A DNA stretch of 64,000 nucleotides from Amycolatopsis echigonensis. GTDB lineage: Bacteria; Actinomycetota; Actinomycetes; Mycobacteriales; Pseudonocardiaceae. The stretch is from NCBI RefSeq assembly GCF_014174495.1, contig NZ_JACJHR010000004.1:152836-216835 (forward strand), read 5' to 3'. This document shows positions 63,985 through 64,000 of this stretch, one piece after another. How positions within the stretch are numbered: position 1 is the stretch's first letter; every line of letters starts with the position of its first letter. The notes under the pieces were generated by a model, which saw only the letters and a list, made by a program, of their open reading frames with translations, made no database searches and was not told the origin of the DNA. Both the position numbers and the translations under genes were made by a program.

Positions 63985-64000
63985 CGAACCGGCGCTGCCC

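Overview
The window is high-GC actinomycete DNA with GTG and TTG starts, many 4-nt start/stop overlaps, an Lsr2 nucleoid protein, XRE and STAND regulators, and Tcp-type conjugation genes. It fits the family Pseudonocardiaceae, most likely Amycolatopsis or a close relative. That placement is inference from gene content; no rRNA, tRNA or CRISPR array was recognised.

Positions 46-26552 form a dense acyl-CoA catabolic region. An AcoR-like activator (46-1857) flanks a leftward operon (6329-1905) encoding an SMP-30 lactonase, a nitronate-monooxygenase-like flavoprotein, a crotonase and a Baeyer-Villiger monooxygenase. A rightward pair, an acyl-CoA ligase and an acyl-CoA dehydrogenase (6508-9239), starts on the other side of a long inverted repeat at 6393-6460. 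Read together this suggests ketone to lactone to hydroxy acid to acyl-CoA to beta-oxidation. A LysR gene and an MFS/crotonase/CoA-transferase/unknown operon follow (9279-14729). Then comes a second set (14831-24966): two more CoA ligases, a 2,4-dienoyl-CoA-reductase-like flavoenzyme, an acyl-CoA dehydrogenase, three crotonases and an SDR. proC and a TetR gene close the region. The substrate cannot be read from sequence.

At 26781-27198 a gene appears broken by a frameshift. From 27511 to about 48.6 kb lies a Tcp/VirB-like type IV secretion module: sigma-like regulator, TcpC-like protein, small membrane protein, TcpE-like protein, VirB4-like ATPase, polytopic VirB6-like protein, lytic transglycosylase/NlpC hydrolase, TraD/VirD4-like ATPase, replication-relaxation protein, ParB-like protein and a Cys-rich DUF4417-like protein. 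An Imm26-like gene and lsr2 are embedded on the opposite strand. No integrase, canonical relaxase or tRNA attachment site was seen, so mobility is unproven. The module ends with two adjacent large proteins (44280-48583) that share an unusual N-terminal signature. One has a C-terminal kinase-like domain, the other a C-terminal ADP-ribosyltransferase-like domain. They are candidate effectors of the secretion system.

From 49.1 to 52.7 kb there is a pentapeptide-repeat protein and a compact RiPP locus: a radical SAM/SPASM maturase and a 61-residue precursor with tandem aromatic-Asp-X hexapeptides (a triceptide-type cyclophane peptide), divergent from an XRE/Nudix regulator. From 53 to 64 kb the content is accessory: an A24 prepilin peptidase, a methyltransferase fold without its catalytic motif, several XRE regulators, a YdcF-like protein, a cytokinin-dehydrogenase-like flavoenzyme coupled to an XRE-STAND-TPR regulator, and a small secreted Cys-containing protein.
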